Positions 9,901-18,341 of a stretch of DNA of 64,000 bases are shown here, piece after piece. How positions within the stretch are numbered: the first letter of the stretch is position 1; the number at the start of each line of letters is the position of its first letter. The stretch spans positions 434,001 to 498,000 of the forward strand of contig CBDBMQ010000009.1 in the NCBI GenBank assembly GCA_965207565.1, read 5' to 3'. This DNA comes from Bin80 sp965207565 (GTDB lineage Bacteria; Bacteroidota; Rhodothermia; Rhodothermales; Bin80). A program made the translations under genes and the position numbers. The notes beneath the pieces are model-generated. The model searched no databases and had not been told where the DNA came from. It saw only the letters and a list, made by a program, of their open reading frames with translations.

Positions 9901-11307
9901 TTCGTAATCATGGGTTACAACCAAATTCCCCACCGCTACATCGTTGTCGGCGACCGGCACTTCCCAAGTCGCCGTGGCGGAGACCGCCGAGACCGGCCCC
10001 GTGTTGAAGCCGTCGGTCGCGGCGTCTGCGGCCACGGTCATCACCACATCCGCCGGTCCGGTCGGTGTGACTGCCATCGTGTACGATCTCGCACTGGTGC
10101 TCGCGAACGCACCCTTTGCGCCGCCGGTCACCGTCACGTCCCCGGCTTCGAATCCGGTCACATCCTCCGAGAACGTGAAGATTGCCGTGAACGCGTCCGT
10201 AGAGTTGATCTCGGTTGGCACCCCGGTGATCTTGACTGTCGGAGCCACCGTGTCGTCGTTATCGGTAACACTTACCCGGGCCGAGTTGCCCGGTGGTGGC
10301 GCTACATGGTAGTTCGTACCGGTTAGCACAGTCACCTCCACCCCACCATTCGGTTCCTCCATGCTGTCGTTCGTCGTCGGCAGCGTCAGTGTCGCATTGC
10401 CGGTCGTCGGAATGGTCACCGTACTCTTGCCGGCGGTGATACCGTAGTCACCATCGGCGGCCACGTCCACGGTCACGGTTATCGGAAGTGGTGTCGGAGT
10501 CGCCGTCAGGGTGAAGGTGGCATCGGCACCCTCCGTCACCGGGGATGTGCCAGCCGCAATCGTCACCTCCGGCTTGATTTCTTCTTCTTCTGCCCATGTG
10601 ACATAAAAAAATAATTCATCTAATACATCAGCGGTTTCCCCCACATAACTTTTATTGATCGAAAATTTAATGATGCCATCTTCTTTAATAAGACCAGAGA
10701 AGGAAAGAGGCGCTAAAAAGGAGGCAGGTTGGTAAAATCCCCGCCTAAAAGCAGACTCATCAACAAAATACAAGACAGAGCTTCGGTAATGATTACGAGA
10801 ATATTCAATTTTTATTTTATCTACTGTAACTCCATTTCGTGTTCCTTCTACAACAGCCTTAGGCTTGGGATTATTGTTAGGCTTCTTGGGAATTCTACAA
10901 TTATCTGCCTTAAGGTAAATCTTGAGAGTCTGTTCGGGAACTACATACGGCTTATCAGCAGAAGTAGTTAAAATTCTTTCTTGGCGATCAAGAATAGATA
11001 AACAAGATGGGGTCGTGACTGCTTGGGCGTGGACGGAACTCAATGATTGCCGGTCGCCGTTCTCCCGGTCAAGGGTGCTGGTGGGCGTCTGCGCTCCGAC
11101 CGCCAGACCGGCGAGCAGCGGCGGGTACAGCAGTAGCGCGGCGCGGACGCGCCGCAGGCGGCGGCCCGCACCCGCGATGGTGCGGGTAGAGGAAGAAGCT
11201 GGCCATTGGGACACGGAGCCCTCGTAGGCAGAGTGGAAAGTGCCAGACAGGGATGAGAGAAAGCGGAGGCATCGTTGCCATGTGTCAGAAAGATTCATGT
11301 CGGACAT
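6901..11307 (-). pseudogene. T9SS-secreted Calx-beta/DUF4397 surface protein, frameshifted
   Basis: If repaired this would be one protein of about 1,460 residues. In order: a long Arg-rich leader with a hydrophobic stretch (LLLYPPLLAGLAVGAQT), a unique domain, a Calx-beta-like domain (TSPVTEGADATFTLTATP), a bacterial Ig-like domain (FTFSEDVTGFEAGDVTVTGG), several Calx-beta-like repeats, two DUF4397-like domains (VQFIQNIVGSDVDLYIND; VEIRVIHGASNLERIDIQ) and a C-terminal T9SS type-A sorting domain (GNFPNPF ... GVYFYQV). The frame breaks near 9661, 9224, 8858, 8677 and 7440. The first four are single extra bases relative to the sister repeat copies. Neighbouring genes are intact, so this is either real decay or local assembly error in a repeat. 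A role in adhesion is inferred from domain type only. Confidence 0.75.
8200..9930 (-). repeat. about 2.5 tandem copies of a 695-bp coding repeat
   Basis: The text around CCCACCGCTACATCGTTG recurs at 8539, 9235 and 9929, giving units of 696 and 694 bp and a third partial unit that diverges near 8200. Copies are almost identical at base level, implying recent duplication or gene conversion. Each unit encodes a Calx-beta-like pair (VTHDYEKNWTMEEGETRQI and VTLSASEDNNFSDETVTL). Single-base differences that alter frame: five A at 9661-9665 versus four elsewhere, AAA at 9224-9226 versus AA, TTT at 8858-8860 versus TT, and GG at 8677-8678 versus G. Confidence 0.85.
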
Positions 11308-11623
11308 CCGGTAAATTATAACACCAAGAGAGTGCTTGGCAGAAAAGATTCCACCACGATTCGTATGGGATGATCGATCTGGAGTTCAACCGAACATACT
11401 AATGGAAAAGTTCCCCTGCAGTGAGGGATACGGCTTAGGATTAGGGTCTTCCCCTTTTTGAGTGGATCGGGAGTCAAAACCGGCATGAACAACTGTGAGA
11501 CAGAAAAGATTCAGAATTAATTTCGTTGTTATCTTGACTAGGTTTTTGTGACGAGAATTAATCTGGGGGTAAGGACCAGAAAACGCCAGATCAAGTATAC
11601 GGGGCTTCTAAGATCTATAAAGG
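11308..11623. other. intergenic region upstream of ribH
   Basis: This 316-bp gap separates the start of the surface-protein gene (minus strand) from ribH (plus strand), so it should hold promoters for both. A sigma-70-like pair, TTGACT at 11533-11538 and ATTAAT 17 bases later, points toward ribH. It does not match the Bacteroidota TAnnTTTG consensus, so the assignment is weak. No FMN riboswitch or other structured element was recognised. Confidence 0.35.
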
Positions 11624-12157
11624 ATGGCTGCAAGGTTGAAAGAAGTGAACAAGTGTCAAAGTGCGGAGAAATTGGAGAAGGTGACAGAGTTCACCGGGCT
11701 GCTTGAACAGCCCGAGGATGCCAGGTTCGGGATTGTCGTAAGCCGGTTCAATGAAGTCATTACCAGAAACCTGCTTAACGGCTGTGTTGAAACACTCTCT
11801 GCACATAAGATCAAAAACATTGATGTGGTTTGGTGCCCCGGGGCATTCGAATTGCCGCTTGTGGCTCAGCGGATGATCAACTGCCGGTACTATAGTGCTA
11901 TCATTGCCCTGGGGGCGGTCATTCGAGGCGAAACCTATCACTTTGAAGCAATCAGTGATTCGAGTATCAGGGGTTTGCAGAGGGTAGCACTCAAGACCGG
12001 AGTTCCGATAGCTCTTGGAGTCATTACACCTGAAAACCTTGAGCAGGCAAGAGTGCGCTCAGAGCCCGGTCCAAATCATAAGGGAAAAGAAGCGGGGCTT
12101 GCCGCTCTAGAGATGGCTGGCCTATTGCGAAAATTTCCCCAGAAAATGTCTGTATGA
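11624..12157 (+). CDS. ribH: 6,7-dimethyl-8-ribityllumazine synthase
   Basis: Penultimate step of riboflavin synthesis: condenses 5-amino-6-ribitylaminouracil with 3,4-dihydroxybutanone phosphate. Family motifs are VVSRFNEVITRNLL, WCPGAFELPL, ALGAVIRGETYHFE (containing the catalytic His) and GVIT ... NHKGKEAGLAALEMA. At 177 residues it is slightly longer than most because of about 25 extra N-terminal residues. The ATG at 11624 has AAAGG immediately before it, closer than ideal, so a slightly different start is possible. Its last codons overlap the next gene's ATG (ATGA), suggesting translational coupling. Confidence 0.93.
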   Translation: MAARLKEVNKCQSAEKLEKVTEFTGLLEQPEDARFGIVVSRFNEVITRNLLNGCVETLSAHKIKNIDVVWCPGAFELPLVAQRMINCRYYSAIIALGAVIRGETYHFEAISDSSIRGLQRVALKTGVPIALGVITPENLEQARVRSEPGPNHKGKEAGLAALEMAGLLRKFPQKMSV

Positions 12158-14499
12158 AATCACTGAAGTGCATTTGGGTAGGGCTTTTGATATTTCTGTT
12201 CGCTCTCCCGGTTTATGCCCAATCTGCACGGTCATGGACAGCGCATACCAGCGCACGCGAGGTGACGAGTCTGTCAGCAGGGCAGGGGATGGTTTGGGTA
12301 GCTTCTACAGGAGGGGTTTTTGGCTATAATCCAGGTAGTGGTGAGATTGAGCGGTATACCGCAGCTGAGGGTCTGTATGATGTGAATGCGCAGGCGGTCG
12401 TATGGGATTCCGCGCGGCAATTTGTCTGGATCGGATACGCAGACGGTGTATTTGATCGCTTGGATGTATCATCCGGGGAGGTTACCACTTATTTTGATAT
12501 TTACCGCAGTGAACGCTTTCCTTCCAAGGTCATCAACGCGATGGAAGTGTGGGGAGATAGCCTTCTGATTGCAACGGGATTTGGGGTGGTGATCTTTGAT
12601 CCGCTCCGCGATGAGGTCCGTGACACGTACAGCAGATTTGGCTCGCTCCCGGCCGCGACTGCCGTCAATGATATTGAGGTGGACATCGTCCCCGGTGGGG
12701 AGACTGGAGTATGGGTTGGCACAGATGTGGGCATTGCCTATGCGCCGCTTTCAGGAAGAAGCCTCCAAGATCCAAGTAGTTGGACATCCGAAAATGCGAT
12801 CATTCCAGCCCCGCAGGTCACGGACATTGTGTATCACCATGAACGTCTGTATGTGGGTACGCCTTTTGGTCTGGGAAGGCGAATACAGGATGGAAGCTAT
12901 GAACGGGTTGGATCCAGTACACGCGCGATCCTGGATTTTGGGATTCTTGATGACCAGATTCTAGCTGTAACACAATTTCGATTGCGTGCCTACGATGCGC
13001 GAGGGACAGAGACCATTCTCGTCAGCGGTTATGAGGATTTACGCACAGTGTCAACGAACACGGCTGGGGATGTATGGCTTGGAGATGCTGGTAGCGGGTT
13101 GAATCACTACACAAAAGCAAGTGGGACCCTCTCCCTGGATCTCGTCAGTAATGGTCTTTATCCTGAGGGGCCATTTGATTCCCCCTTTGGAGATTTAGTG
13201 ATCGATCCAGATGGGAGCCTCTGGGCTGCTGCTCAATTGGGTATCCCCAGATCCGGGTTTTATCGTATGGATTCAAACCAGGAGTGGACGAATTTCACCG
13301 GGCGGTTTTTTGAAGCATTGCGTGATCGGGGAAGTTATTGGCGTGTACATGTTGATGGCTTGGGAGTAGCATGGGCCGCTTCTCGTGGTGCTGGCCTAGC
13401 ACAGGTCTCCCTGGAAGATGTGGTCACGACTTATGGTCAAATCAATTCAACCCTACTTCCGGCAGCGGGAACGCAGGATTATATCATCGTTGGGGGAGTG
13501 GCTAGCGAAGAGGATGGGACGCTTTGGGTGACGAATACAATTTCGCCCTACCCATTACATATACGTGCACCGGATGGGACATGGGCTCGCTTACTACCGC
13601 CCAGATGTGAGGGCGCGCCCCAAACCAATGCGTTGGGAGACATCTTCATAGATTCCAACGGGATTAAGTGGATTATTTTGTTGAGCCGGGGAAATCTGAG
13701 CCTTACTCAGGGGCTACTCATCCTGGATACCAACGATACGCCCGAAGATGCAACGGATGATGCATGCACCTATTATGCAACTCCCGGGTCCAATGGTGCG
13801 GGGCTACCGGGTACACAGATTCATGCGCTTGCGGAAGATTTAGCCGGGCGGGTCTGGGTTGGTACCAGTGGCGGTCCTGCATACTTTCGAAGTGGTGCTT
13901 TTGCTGTAAATGATCCCGCGTTGCAAGCGGTATGGCCTGTTTGGGCGGATCGCGCATTTGGAACCTATGTATTGAATGGATTGAGTGTCAATGACATTGC
14001 GGTTGATCCGTCAAACCGGCTGTGGATGGCAACCCCTGATGGTATCTATTTGCTTTCGGAGAGCGACGGATTCAGACAGGTTGCACACCATAGATCCGAC
14101 AACTCTCCCCTCTTTTCTGATATGGTGATCACTGTTGCCGTCGAAGGATCCAGTGGTCGTGTCTTTCTGGGGACAGATAAGGGGCTTATCAGCTTACTCA
14201 GTGATGCGATTCAGCCTGCGGAACGAACAAGGGATTTATTTATTTACCCAAATCCGGTTGAGATTATCTCAGACGCAGAGCCTCAAATTTATATTGAAGG
14301 TCTGGTTGCAGAAACGGAAATATCCGTCATGGCGGTACATGGAGAACTGGTTCGACGCATGCAGGCACGTGGTGGACGGGGGATCTGGGATGGTCGCGAT
14401 CAGGATGGCAGGCTGGTCCCTTCGGGAATGTACTTGATTGTTGCCATGGGAAAAAATGGCGAAGGTGTAGCATATGGAAAGGTTGCTGTCATCCACTGA
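12154..14499 (+). CDS. PorZ-like beta-propeller protein with T9SS sorting domain
   Basis: 781 residues with an N-terminal signal peptide (CIWVGLLIFLFALPVYAQ). The bulk is propeller-like with repeated W-x-G/D-T patterns such as GMVWVASTGGVFGYNP, VWVGTDVGIAYAPL, LWMATPDGIYLL and VFLGTDKGLISLL. The first third resembles the PorZ N-terminal propeller. The C-terminus (LFIYPNPVEI ... GRLVPSGMYLIVAMG) is a T9SS type-A sorting domain. In characterised systems PorZ acts at the cell surface in T9SS cargo attachment. Its start overlaps the ribH stop. Membership in the PorZ group is likely; whether it performs that exact role is inferred. Confidence 0.78.
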   Translation: MKSLKCIWVGLLIFLFALPVYAQSARSWTAHTSAREVTSLSAGQGMVWVASTGGVFGYNPGSGEIERYTAAEGLYDVNAQAVVWDSARQFVWIGYADGVFDRLDVSSGEVTTYFDIYRSERFPSKVINAMEVWGDSLLIATGFGVVIFDPLRDEVRDTYSRFGSLPAATAVNDIEVDIVPGGETGVWVGTDVGIAYAPLSGRSLQDPSSWTSENAIIPAPQVTDIVYHHERLYVGTPFGLGRRIQDGSYERVGSSTRAILDFGILDDQILAVTQFRLRAYDARGTETILVSGYEDLRTVSTNTAGDVWLGDAGSGLNHYTKASGTLSLDLVSNGLYPEGPFDSPFGDLVIDPDGSLWAAAQLGIPRSGFYRMDSNQEWTNFTGRFFEALRDRGSYWRVHVDGLGVAWAASRGAGLAQVSLEDVVTTYGQINSTLLPAAGTQDYIIVGGVASEEDGTLWVTNTISPYPLHIRAPDGTWARLLPPRCEGAPQTNALGDIFIDSNGIKWIILLSRGNLSLTQGLLILDTNDTPEDATDDACTYYATPGSNGAGLPGTQIHALAEDLAGRVWVGTSGGPAYFRSGAFAVNDPALQAVWPVWADRAFGTYVLNGLSVNDIAVDPSNRLWMATPDGIYLLSESDGFRQVAHHRSDNSPLFSDMVITVAVEGSSGRVFLGTDKGLISLLSDAIQPAERTRDLFIYPNPVEIISDAEPQIYIEGLVAETEISVMAVHGELVRRMQARGGRGIWDGRDQDGRLVPSGMYLIVAMGKNGEGVAYGKVAVIH

Positions 14500-14555
14500 C
14501 GCGATCTTTTGTCATTGTAGGTTGTTCATGTGTAAATTTGGGATTCGCCAAAAAT

Positions 14556-14630
14556 GGTGACCGTAGCTCAGGCGGTTAGAGCGCCAGGTTGTGGCCCTGG
14601 AGGTCGGGGGTTCAAGTCCCCTCGGTCACC
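14556..14630 (+). tRNA. tRNA-His (GTG)
   Basis: Cloverleaf with acceptor GTGACCG pairing CGGTCAC, D arm AGCTCAGGCGGTTAGAGC, anticodon stem CCAGG/CCTGG with loop TTGTGGC (anticodon GTG), and T arm GGGGG-TTCAAGT-CCCCT. The G at 14556 pairs with C at 14630, giving the G-1:C73 identity pair specific to tRNA-His. CCA is not encoded. Confidence 0.95.
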
Positions 14631-14643
14631 CTTATAAATATTT

Positions 14644-14716
14644 GCCGCGTTCGTCTAGGGGTCTAGGACGCCGGCCTTTCACGCCGGTAACACGGGTTCA
14701 AATCCCGTACGCGGTA
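14644..14716 (+). tRNA. tRNA-Glu (TTC)
   Basis: Acceptor GCCGCGT pairs with ACGCGGT (one G-T pair). The anticodon stem GCCGG/CCGGC encloses CTTTCAC, giving anticodon TTC, and the T arm is CGGG-TTCAAAT-CCCG. It lies 13 bases after tRNA-His and the two are likely co-transcribed. Its 3' half (14679-14716) overlaps, antisense, the last 13 codons of the DUF4105 gene. CCA is not encoded. Confidence 0.94.
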
Positions 14717-15866
14717 CTCGGGCAAGGATGAAGCATCGAATTGCCACTGCCAGTGCCATCGGGATGGTTGCAGACGGAAGAGATTGTGCCCACCAGGGTG
14801 CCCCGAGCACAAAAACAGCAGCAGCACATGTTGCAGCATACCAGTACACGGTTGTCCAGGGTTTTCGGGAGAAGAAAAGCGGGAGGACATGCAGAGGCCA
14901 GGCCCACAAGATGTGTAGATTCGGGCGGGTGATTTCGTGAAGAGAGACGAGCCAGAAAAACGTAATCAGGAGTCCAAGTATGGTCACGATCCCCAATAGG
15001 ACGGCGTCAAAAACCCGTCTGCGAGGCTGGAAGATATCGTGTACAGAGAGGAGGAGTGCAACGAGGAGGATGAGCCATCCGATGGTGGTTGGGAAAGACA
15101 TGGTGTGTCGCGGCTCAGGAGAGACTGGATTTCCAAAGAGTGTATCGGTTTGCACAACCAGTTGTGCTCCAGTGCGTGTTTGTGCATGTTCCAGCAGAGC
15201 CTGCAGTTCAATCGGCAGAAAACTCAGTTGTCGTTGGGTTGCATCCCGGTCCACGGGAATCCCCATTGCAAGATTAATTGCCAAATCCAACCCGGCATGT
15301 GTTCGCAGGTATGGTCGAATCAGGTTGCGGAATGTAACTCCTGCAGAGGTTGAGTCCGCTATGTCGGTCTGGAGTGCATATTCTAGGGCATCAAGGATTC
15401 GTGTCGCGCAGTTATCATACAGAAAATCATAACGGTAGACACGATTCGATGGGAGTGCATTAATGGATAAGTACTCGTGAAGGGCGCGGGTTTCTTCCCC
15501 GGTCATGTTTAACCGCTGCTCCACAACGCCCCGTCTTTGCGAAAGCCAGGAATGTTCAACCAAGGCGGAAGAGTAATGCAAAGACAGCTGATAATCCAGT
15601 TTCCCGTAGGCAAAGCGCAGAATGAAGGAGAAAGGATTCCTGAAATCAAAGGTCCCATAGTTGTAGGAGATATCGGTTTGCGTAACCGGATCCTCAATCC
15701 GAAGTGCACTGTGCCCCCATAAAGAATAGATCGCATCTCCAGGGTAGATGGTCAAGATGGACACACGCGCTGAATCCGAGATCTGTGCGCGTGCATTGGA
15801 TCTGACTCCAGTAGAAATCAGGACTGCGAGGATGAACAGTATGAGTCTTGAATGAGTTAACCGCAT
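14679..15866 (-). CDS. DUF4105 (Lnb-N periplasmic) membrane protein
   Basis: 395 residues: signal peptide (RLILFILAVLISTGVRSNARAQ), then the DUF4105/Lnb-N domain with the motifs SLWGHSALRIEDP and YNYGTFDF and the Asn-Cys active-site-like YDFLYDNCATRILDAL, reminiscent of NlpC/P60-type cysteine chemistry. A C-terminal block of four or five hydrophobic segments follows (about residues 245-370). The final residues, RVPRTGFEPVLPA, are the antisense of tRNA-Glu, so the natural 3' end may have been replaced or the stop simply lies there. Its start codon is only 15 bp from that of nth, divergently. Function in this phylum is not established. Confidence 0.82.
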   Translation of the reverse strand: MRLTHSRLILFILAVLISTGVRSNARAQISDSARVSILTIYPGDAIYSLWGHSALRIEDPVTQTDISYNYGTFDFRNPFSFILRFAYGKLDYQLSLHYSSALVEHSWLSQRRGVVEQRLNMTGEETRALHEYLSINALPSNRVYRYDFLYDNCATRILDALEYALQTDIADSTSAGVTFRNLIRPYLRTHAGLDLAINLAMGIPVDRDATQRQLSFLPIELQALLEHAQTRTGAQLVVQTDTLFGNPVSPEPRHTMSFPTTIGWLILLVALLLSVHDIFQPRRRVFDAVLLGIVTILGLLITFFWLVSLHEITRPNLHILWAWPLHVLPLFFSRKPWTTVYWYAATCAAAVFVLGAPWWAQSLPSATIPMALAVAIRCFILARVPRTGFEPVLPA

Positions 15867-15881
15867 ACCCTTTACAGGTCT

Positions 15882-16733
15882 ATGTACTTAGGCAGAAAGA
15901 AGCGCGCACATATTGTGATTGACGCGCTTTCAAAAGTAATTTCACGCCCGGAAACAGAGCTCAGGTTCTCAAGTGAGTATGAGCTCGTTGTTGCTGTTAT
16001 TCTCTCTGCACAGTGCACGGACGCACGTGTTAACCTAGTCACGCCGGAGCTGTTCAAAGTATGGCCCACATTCAAAGCACTTGCGGAGGCAACTCCGGAA
16101 GAGGTCGCCCGTGTCATTGCATCCATCTCCTATCCGAATAACAAGGCTAGACATTTAGTGGGGATGGCAGCGCAGGTCATGTCGGAGTATAAGGGAAAGC
16201 TCCCTGAAGATCAGGCTTCGCTTATGAAGTTGCCGGGAGTTGGTAGAAAGACGGCACAGGTCGTTTCCTCGGTTGCATTTGGGGATCGGGATGCTTTACC
16301 TGTGGATACGCATGTATTTCGGGTTGCCAACCGGATTGGTCTTGTAGATCAGGCGGAAACGCCTCTCAAGGTGGAATTGGGGCTGAAGCGGGTGATTCCC
16401 CGGGATGACTGGGGGCGGGCACACCATCTTTTGATCCTTCACGGCAGGTATACCTGCACTGCCCGGAGCCCCAATTGTTCGGATTGTGTCGTGACAAGTG
16501 CCTGTAAATACTACGGATCCCTTCAGGGGCTCCCCAAACCGATCAAAGGTTTAGACCCTACAAAGGGGGGCTACTACTGCGCAACCCGGCATCATTATTT
16601 TGATCGGCCCATTTCCAGGATTGACCGCACCGGAACGGTGCAGTTCGCCTGTCCAAAATGTGATTCCATGAATGTGTATCTATCCAAAACTGGACTAACG
16701 TTGAAAACCGTTCGCGATTACCGCATTGATTAA
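15882..16733 (+). CDS. nth: endonuclease III with extra C-terminal Cys cluster
   Basis: Bifunctional DNA glycosylase/AP lyase for oxidised pyrimidines in base excision repair. It has the helix-hairpin-helix LPGVGRKTAQVV with catalytic Lys123, catalytic Asp142 in VDTHVFRV, and a [4Fe-4S] loop Cys192-x6-Cys199-x2-Cys202-x5-Cys208. Usual family length is about 210-220 residues; this protein has about 65 more, containing Cys233, two His, and CPKC at 257-260, a possible zinc ribbon. ATG 15882 is 15 bp from the divergent DUF4105 start, leaving almost no room for separate promoters. The core assignment is firm; the tail's role is unknown. Confidence 0.93.
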   Translation: MYLGRKKRAHIVIDALSKVISRPETELRFSSEYELVVAVILSAQCTDARVNLVTPELFKVWPTFKALAEATPEEVARVIASISYPNNKARHLVGMAAQVMSEYKGKLPEDQASLMKLPGVGRKTAQVVSSVAFGDRDALPVDTHVFRVANRIGLVDQAETPLKVELGLKRVIPRDDWGRAHHLLILHGRYTCTARSPNCSDCVVTSACKYYGSLQGLPKPIKGLDPTKGGYYCATRHHYFDRPISRIDRTGTVQFACPKCDSMNVYLSKTGLTLKTVRDYRID

Positions 16734-16755
16734 CCCATTTGAAGAGATGACCAAG

Positions 16756-18264
16756 ATGCCGAAGAAGCATATTCTCATTATTCTGGACGGGTATGGCATA
16801 GCCGTTGACCCGTCCGTGAGTGCAATAGATCAAGCCCGGACACCATTTTTGGATGATCTGTTTGCAAGCTACCCACATGGCACTCTAGAAGCTTCCGGCG
16901 GGGCGGTTGGCTTACCTTCTGGACAGATGGGCAACAGCGAGGTTGGACATATGAATTTAGGGGCGGGGCGGATCGTAAATCAGGACATTACACGCATTGA
17001 TCTGGCGATTGAAGATGGCTCAATCTTCGAAAATAAGGTGCTCGTAACCGCTGCACGACATGCCCGAAATACGCGCTTGCATTTAATGGGACTATTTTCT
17101 GATGGAGGGGTGCACAGTCACATTAACCATCTCATTGCTCTTTGTGAATTGGCAAGGCGTGAGGGACTTTCCCGTGATCAGGTTTGCATCCATGCATTTA
17201 CAGACGGCAGAGATGCAGATCCCCATGGCGGTGCTCATTATGCTCGGCAGTTTGAAAAGCATGCAGGACATCTGGCACGAATCGTCACGGTGATCGGTCG
17301 CTATCATGCGATGGATCGTGATCGGCGGTGGGAGCGTACGCGAAAGGCGTATCAAATGCTGGTACATGGGGAAGGCGAGGTTTGTGAGAGTACAGCAGCG
17401 GCCTTCAAGTCGAGCTATGCGGCTGGCATCACGGATGAATTTATTGAGCCACACATTATTGAGCCAGTGCGTGTCATCGATGGTGATGCGGTCATTTTCT
17501 TTAATTTCAGAGCGGACCGTGGACGTCAATTGGTTAATGCATTTACCCAAAGCCCAACAAGCGCCGAGTTTGAGGTGGTCCCATTTGAGCGGCTATATTT
17601 TTCTACGCTCACTCCGTACGACAAGAGGTTTGGATTGCCGGTGGCCTTTGACAAGGTTGATCTTGGTCAAACATTGGGCGAGGTCGTAGCCGGTGCTGGA
17701 TTACGGCAGTTGAGAGTGGCGGAAACAGAAAAATATCCGCATGTAACTTTTTTCTTCAGCGGAGGGCGCGAGGAATTGTTTGAGGGGGAAGAGCGTTTGC
17801 TGGTTGCCTCTCCGAAGGTGCCCACCTATGATCTCCAGCCGGAAATGGGTGCGCCCGAAATTGCAGACCGCGCTGCCGAAGCATTGCGGAAGAGGGAGTT
17901 TCATTTTGTGTGCCTCAACTTTGCCAATCCAGACATGGTGGGACATACAGGTGTATTTGAGGCAGCGGTCAAGGCAGTTGAGGCGGTTGACGAAGCGGTG
18001 CGTGTGGTGGTAGAAGCTGCTCGAGCTGCAGGATACAGTATCAGTATCATTGCAGATCACGGGAATGCCGACTGTATGCGGAATCAGGATGGATCTCCGA
18101 ATACGACGCACTCCACCGCGCTCGTGCCATATCTGATTATCAAGGATGGCTTTAAGGGACCGATCCAATCAGGCAAGTTAGGAGATGTCGCTCCCACGAT
18201 TTTGTGGTTGATGGGTTTAGAAATTCCACAAGTAATGACGGGGAGGGTACTTGTTGATATCTGA
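16756..18264 (+). CDS. gpmI: 2,3-bisphosphoglycerate-independent phosphoglycerate mutase
   Basis: Interconverts 3- and 2-phosphoglycerate in glycolysis/gluconeogenesis using two Mn2+ ions. The N-terminal LIILDGYGIA carries the metal Asp; GLPSGQMGNSEVGHMNLGAG carries the phosphorylated Ser61; TDGRDADPHGG, NFRADRGRQL and ADHGNADCM supply further ligands. At 502 residues it has normal length. TTG 16726 and ATG 16747 are alternative starts in frame; I prefer ATG 16756 because GAAGAG lies nine bases upstream and the protein then begins MPKKHILIILDG as in the family. It follows nth by about 20 bases and is convergent with the broken ATPase gene. Confidence 0.95.
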   Translation: MPKKHILIILDGYGIAVDPSVSAIDQARTPFLDDLFASYPHGTLEASGGAVGLPSGQMGNSEVGHMNLGAGRIVNQDITRIDLAIEDGSIFENKVLVTAARHARNTRLHLMGLFSDGGVHSHINHLIALCELARREGLSRDQVCIHAFTDGRDADPHGGAHYARQFEKHAGHLARIVTVIGRYHAMDRDRRWERTRKAYQMLVHGEGEVCESTAAAFKSSYAAGITDEFIEPHIIEPVRVIDGDAVIFFNFRADRGRQLVNAFTQSPTSAEFEVVPFERLYFSTLTPYDKRFGLPVAFDKVDLGQTLGEVVAGAGLRQLRVAETEKYPHVTFFFSGGREELFEGEERLLVASPKVPTYDLQPEMGAPEIADRAAEALRKREFHFVCLNFANPDMVGHTGVFEAAVKAVEAVDEAVRVVVEAARAAGYSISIIADHGNADCMRNQDGSPNTTHSTALVPYLIIKDGFKGPIQSGKLGDVAPTILWLMGLEIPQVMTGRVLVDI

Positions 18265-18341
18265 AAACTGCAGCGCATGGAGCCAATGAGATCATAGATA
18301 TGCATCGGGGTACGCTGCATCCAATACTGAATTCACTTCCG

